Position numbers and translations under genes: made by a program. From CAZEQK01 sp964514395 (lineage in GTDB: Bacteria > Bacillota > Bacilli > Tepidibacillales > Tepidibacillaceae), in NCBI GenBank assembly GCA_964514395.1, contig CAZEQK010000004.1, forward strand, positions 62,001 to 126,000: 64,000 nt of DNA, written 5' to 3'. The notes below the pieces were generated by a model. The model saw only the letters and a list, made by a program, of their open reading frames with translations. It searched no databases and was not told where the DNA came from. Shown in pieces: positions 60,343 to 64,000 of this stretch (position 1 is the first letter of the stretch; every line of letters begins with the position of its first letter).

Positions 60343-61449
60343 ATGAGTGATTTACAATTAAAGCACATATGGAAAAGATTTGGAGAGGTAGAAGCAGTAA
60401 AGGATTTCGATCTAGAAATTGAAGACAAAGAATTTATCGTTTTTGTTGGTCCATCTGGTTGTGGTAAGTCAACTACACTTCGTATGATTGCTGGTCTTGA
60501 GGAGATTTCTGAAGGAGAGCTACTAATAGATGGGAAAGTCATGAATAATGTTGCTCCAAAAGACCGTGATATCGCGATGGTATTCCAAAATTATGCATTA
60601 TACCCTCATATGAATGTGTATGATAACATGGCCTTTGGATTAAAGCTTCGTAAATTTTCCAAGGATAAAATTGATGCAAGAGTGAAGGATGCAGCAAAAA
60701 TATTAGGAATTGAAGAGCTTTTGGAAAGAAAGCCTAAAGCATTATCTGGTGGTCAAAGACAGCGTGTTGCATTAGGAAGAGCTATTGTTAGGGAACCAAA
60801 GGTTTTCCTTATGGACGAGCCTCTATCTAATTTAGACGCTAAATTACGTGTACAGATGAGAGCAGAAATATTAAAGCTTCACGATCGTTTAAAAACAACC
60901 TTTATTTATGTTACCCATGATCAAACGGAAGCAATGACCATGGCTTCTCGAATCGTTATCATGCGCGATGGAGTAATACAACAAGTAGGATCTCCGAAGG
61001 ATGTTTACGAATTACCAACTAATAAGTTTGTTGGTGGCTTTATTGGTTCACCTGCAATGAATTTTATTGATGGAAAAATAGCTTCTGAATCAGACAAGCT
61101 ACTATTTGTTGGTGATGGTATTAAAGTAGAAATACCTGAAGGCAAAGCGAAGTCTTTAAGGGAGCTTAAATACGAAAACAAAGAGATAATTTTAGGTGTT
61201 AGACCTGAAGATATCCACGATGAACCTGTATTTTTGGATTTTGTCACATCAAAAATCAAAGCGAAAATTGATGTTTCAGAATTAACTGGATCTGAAAAAT
61301 ATCTTCATCTTTCTATTGGTGAAAACCAATTAGTAGCAAGAGTTGATGCTCGATCACAGGCAAAAATGGGAGATACCATCGATATTGCCTTTGATCCTAA
61401 TAGAATTCATTTCTTTGATACGAAGACAGAAGAGAGAATTGAACTATAA
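60343..61449 (+). CDS. msmX: Sugar ABC transporter ATPase (MsmX/MalK/UgpC family)
   Basis: A 368-residue ATPase with Walker A 'GPSGCGKSTTLRMIAGLE', Q-loop 'VFQNYALYPHM', signature 'LSGGQRQRVALGRAI', Walker B 'VFLMDEPLSNLDAKLR' and the C-terminal OB/TOBE regulatory domain ('ILGVRPEDIHDEP', 'VSELTGSEKYLHLSIGENQLVARVDAR'). No binding protein or permease is adjacent, so it may be the shared energising subunit for several sugar importers, as MsmX is in B. subtilis. AGGAGG precedes the start, 20 bases after the regulator. Confidence 0.93.
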   Translation: MSDLQLKHIWKRFGEVEAVKDFDLEIEDKEFIVFVGPSGCGKSTTLRMIAGLEEISEGELLIDGKVMNNVAPKDRDIAMVFQNYALYPHMNVYDNMAFGLKLRKFSKDKIDARVKDAAKILGIEELLERKPKALSGGQRQRVALGRAIVREPKVFLMDEPLSNLDAKLRVQMRAEILKLHDRLKTTFIYVTHDQTEAMTMASRIVIMRDGVIQQVGSPKDVYELPTNKFVGGFIGSPAMNFIDGKIASESDKLLFVGDGIKVEIPEGKAKSLRELKYENKEIILGVRPEDIHDEPVFLDFVTSKIKAKIDVSELTGSEKYLHLSIGENQLVARVDARSQAKMGDTIDIAFDPNRIHFFDTKTEERIEL

Positions 61450-61473
61450 ATATATAAAGGTGTTGGGCATTAC

Positions 61474-62406
61474 ATGAGCAAATATTATGTTGGTATTGAT
61501 TTAGGTGGTACTAGTATTAAGCTAGGAATTATAGATGAAACAGGGAATATTGTAGCAAAGCAGGAATTACCAACTCCACATCAACAATATAAAGAAACCT
61601 TAGAGCTATTTATTCAAATGATAGAAAATTCTGGTGTCTCTAAAAGAGAAATTATTGGCATCGGTATTGGAGTTCCTGGGTTTGTCGATGTTAAACAAGG
61701 AACGATTGAACATTTAGTAAATGTCGGCTGGCAAAATGTACAGTTAAAACGGGATTTAGAGGCATTAATAGATCTTCCGGTCTTCGTAGATAATGATGCT
61801 AATCTAGCAGCATTAGGAGAATTAATAAATGGTGCTGGTAAGGGTACTAGCAGTTTACTTTGTGTTACGATTGGTACTGGAATTGGTGCAGGAATAATCA
61901 TCAATGGTGAAATTTATCATGGGAAAAATTGGATGGCTGGGGAAATAGGCCATATGCCAATCAATCCGCTCTCAGGTCGTCTTTGTAATTGTGGAAGGGT
62001 AGGCTGTTTAGAAACAGAAGCATCAGCCACAGCAATTGTAAATTACGTCATTGATCAAATAGGGAAAGGCAATGGAAAAAATATTTCGCTTCAACCAACA
62101 ACAAAGGATATTTTTGAACTAGCAAAGCAAGGAGATGCCCTAGCAATCGAAGCCATTGACCATGCAGCCTATTACTTAGGCTTAGCCTTAGCTCAAATTA
62201 GTCATGCCATGGCACCTGAAATTATCGTGATTGGTGGAGGAGTTTCAAAAGCTAAGCATCAGATCATCGATCCTATTAAAAATTATTTTAGTAAATTTAG
62301 TTTACCTAAAATTGTAGAACAAACGAAGATTGTTCATGCAAAATTAGAGAATGATGCAGGGATGATTGGAGCTGCACTGCTAGCAAGGCATCATACGAAC
62401 ATGTAA
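61474..62406 (+). CDS. glcK: ROK-family glucokinase
   Basis: A 310-residue kinase phosphorylating glucose with ATP. 'YYVGIDLGGTSIKLGIID' is the phosphate-binding DxGGT, 'GIGVPGFVD', 'VFVDNDANLAALGEL' contains the catalytic Asp, 'GEIGHMPINP' and the zinc motif 'CNCGRVGCLETEASATA' are complete, 'IVIGGGVSKAK' ends it. Together with the adjacent GH13 enzyme and pgi it moves glucose released from glucans into glycolysis. Start ATG follows AAAGGTG. Confidence 0.94.
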   Translation: MSKYYVGIDLGGTSIKLGIIDETGNIVAKQELPTPHQQYKETLELFIQMIENSGVSKREIIGIGIGVPGFVDVKQGTIEHLVNVGWQNVQLKRDLEALIDLPVFVDNDANLAALGELINGAGKGTSSLLCVTIGTGIGAGIIINGEIYHGKNWMAGEIGHMPINPLSGRLCNCGRVGCLETEASATAIVNYVIDQIGKGNGKNISLQPTTKDIFELAKQGDALAIEAIDHAAYYLGLALAQISHAMAPEIIVIGGGVSKAKHQIIDPIKNYFSKFSLPKIVEQTKIVHAKLENDAGMIGAALLARHHTNM

Positions 62407-62439
62407 AAACCATCCCTCACGTATATAGGAGGAAAATTC

Positions 62440-64000
62440 ATGATAGAATCTATTTTTCATCAACCATATGGTAGTTTTGCCTTTCCGTTAGATAGTAATA
62501 CCTTAAGAGTTCGTTTAAGAATTAAAAAAAACGAAGCTATAAAGGTAACGGTATTATTAGGCGATCGTTATCAATCCATTGATTATGATGAAGCATATGT
62601 TATGGAGAAGGTTGCATCAGATGAACTGTTTGATTATTTTCAGGCTGATTTTAGCTCTAGTACACGTCGATTACGATATACATTTTATATAGAGGATTTT
62701 AATAACTATTACTGGTATGGTGATAAAGCAGTAAGCATTGAGAGAGTCCCTGCTGGTGACTTTCAATTTCCTTATATCAATGAGGCAGATCTATTTATTG
62801 TCCCTAACTGGGCGAAGGAGGGCATTATATATCAAATATTCCCAGAGCGTTTTGAAAATGGGAATGAACAAAATGATCCTGAGAACGTAGAGGCATGGGG
62901 CGGAAAATCTAAACCAAATAATTTTTTTGGTGGAGATTTAGATGGTATCATTCAACATTTAAGCTACATTGAAGAGCTTGGTGCCAATGTGATTTATATG
63001 ACTCCAATTTTTGAAGCTCCTTCTAACCATAAATATGACACAACGGATTATTATAAAATTGATCCTTCCTTTGGTGATATTGATACGGTGAAGAGGTTAG
63101 TGAAGGAAAGTCATAAAAGAGGAATAAAGGTAATCTTTGACGCAGTATTTAATCATTGTGGCTATAACTTTTTTGCCTTTCAAGACGTGATTAAAAATGG
63201 AGAAGCATCAAAATATAAAAATTGGTTTTATATTGATAGCTTTCCAATTGTCTCTGAGCCTCACCCAAATTATGAGACCTTTGCAAATGATGTGTGGACG
63301 ATGCCCAAATTAAGAACTAGCAATCCTGAGGTTAAAGAGTATTTATTAAATATAGCTCGTTATTGGATAGAAGAGGCTGATATCGATGGCTGGAGATTGG
63401 ATGTTTCTAATGAAATAGACCATGATTTTTGGAGAGCATTTCGTAAGGTTGTAAAGAGAGCAAATCCTGATACCCTTATCATTGGTGAGATATGGCATGA
63501 TTCTTCTTCTTGGTTAGAGGGAGATCAGTATGATTCTGTTATGAATTATCTCTTTAGAGATGCGGTTTTTGATTTCGTAGCTAAAAAGGATATAGGAGTT
63601 CGTACATTTGACGCTCGATTAGCAAAGGCTAGAATGAAATATAAGGATCAAGCTAATTATGCAATGTTTAATTTAATCGATAGTCATGATACCGAGAGAT
63701 TCTTAACCTCTGTTCATGAGTCAGCGTCTCGTTTAAAGCTAGCAGCTTTTATACAAATGACTTACATAGGGATGCCGATGATTTATTATGGAACAGAAGT
63801 CGGTATGACAGGCTTAAATGATCCTGATTGTAGAAAAACAATGGTTTGGGAAGAAGAAAAGCAAAATCAAGAACTATTTACATATTATAAGCAATTAATT
63901 CAAGTTAGAAAGTCAAATCCTGCATTAACTAGGGGAGACTTAAAAACATTCCTTACGGATGATATAAGACAGCTCTACGGTTATATTAGGAGCTATCAGG
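62440..64000 (+). CDS. GH13 alpha-glucan hydrolase (neopullulanase/cyclomaltodextrinase type), 3' end outside window
   Basis: The frame stays open to the window edge (520 codons seen). An N-terminal CBM34-like beta domain (about 1-120) precedes the GH13 barrel with 'VPNWAKEGIIYQIFPERFENGN', 'YDTTDYYKIDPSFGD', region I 'VIFDAVFNHCG', region II 'DGWRLDVSNE' (nucleophile D321), region III 'LIIGEIWHD' (acid E350) and region IV 'LIDSHDTERF' (D417). No signal peptide is seen, so it probably acts on imported maltodextrins or cyclodextrins, consistent with subfamily 20 enzymes. AGGAGG lies before the ATG; it is 33 bases after the glucokinase gene. Confidence 0.93.
   Translation, partial: MIESIFHQPYGSFAFPLDSNTLRVRLRIKKNEAIKVTVLLGDRYQSIDYDEAYVMEKVASDELFDYFQADFSSSTRRLRYTFYIEDFNNYYWYGDKAVSIERVPAGDFQFPYINEADLFIVPNWAKEGIIYQIFPERFENGNEQNDPENVEAWGGKSKPNNFFGGDLDGIIQHLSYIEELGANVIYMTPIFEAPSNHKYDTTDYYKIDPSFGDIDTVKRLVKESHKRGIKVIFDAVFNHCGYNFFAFQDVIKNGEASKYKNWFYIDSFPIVSEPHPNYETFANDVWTMPKLRTSNPEVKEYLLNIARYWIEEADIDGWRLDVSNEIDHDFWRAFRKVVKRANPDTLIIGEIWHDSSSWLEGDQYDSVMNYLFRDAVFDFVAKKDIGVRTFDARLAKARMKYKDQANYAMFNLIDSHDTERFLTSVHESASRLKLAAFIQMTYIGMPMIYYGTEVGMTGLNDPDCRKTMVWEEEKQNQELFTYYKQLIQVRKSNPALTRGDLKTFLTDDIRQLYGYIRSYQ

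Noticed and set aside
1..64000. CRISPR arrays, tRNA or rRNA genes, prophage or restriction systems
   Set aside because: No regularly spaced direct repeats, tRNA-like cloverleafs or integrase/phage genes were seen by reading; the dispersed repeats are few and irregularly placed.

Overview
The window is AT-rich DNA from a low-GC Gram-positive bacterium, most likely a motile, probably spore-forming member of the Bacillales. The evidence is gene content and order: a flagellar stator gene upstream of tyrS-rpsD, the yqeG-yqeH-aroE-yhbY-nadD-yqeK-rsfS-yqeM cluster followed by comEA/comEB, a rhomboid of the GluP type, a YqgV homologue, a SleB-type hydrolase, T-box control of tyrS, and consensus sigma-A promoters and intrinsic terminators. 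I cannot name the genus from sequence alone.

Layout. 1-7.3 kb: the end of a MotB/MotS stator gene, mtnN, a class A penicillin-binding protein with FN3 domains, T-box-tyrS, and rpsD with a pseudoknot-like leader. 7.3-30 kb: a mixed accessory/housekeeping region. It holds an SLH surface protein, several lipoproteins, a GAF-GGDEF diguanylate cyclase, an MBL hydrolase, PAP2, a gamma-lyase, an aldo/keto reductase, PanE, a PilZ protein, a tandem P-loop ATPase, an MFS exporter, a LysM/SleB hydrolase, a rhomboid, glutaminase and a small exported protein preceded by a c-di-GMP-I riboswitch. 30.5-34 kb: a 1164-residue zinc-ribbon/class III nucleotide cyclase/AAA/TPR protein. 34-46.5 kb: a cobalamin region. 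One B12 riboswitch precedes cobO-cbiA-cobT-cbiB-cobD-cobU-cobS-cobC-cbiP and a second precedes btuF-btuC-btuD. 46.6-56.6 kb: a phosphatase-superfamily protein, YqgV, the yqe cluster, a candidate small RNA and a rearranged comE locus. 56.7-57.4 kb: a repeat and a decayed aminomutase pseudogene. 57.6-64 kb: pgi, then a glucan cluster of ROK regulator, MsmX-type ATPase, ROK glucokinase and GH13 enzyme, opening with a promoter that carries a cre-like site.

How the parts work together. Three elements belong to c-di-GMP signalling: a cyclase with an intact I-site, a PilZ receptor and a GEMM-I riboswitch. With the stator gene they suggest a motile/sessile switch, which is inference. The cobalamin genes cover corrin amidation, adenosylation, aminopropanol attachment, lower-ligand assembly and uptake. 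No corrin-ring genes are present here, so the cell may salvage or finish corrinoids, or keep ring synthesis elsewhere.

Less expected features are two families of dispersed structured intergenic repeats (27.8, 48.8 and 56.8 kb; 37.4 and 43.2 kb), a consensus promoter followed within about 70 nt by a terminator and no gene (54.2 kb), the nucleotide cyclase fusion, and the riboswitch-controlled exported protein. I see no CRISPR array, rRNA, tRNA, intact transposase or prophage.
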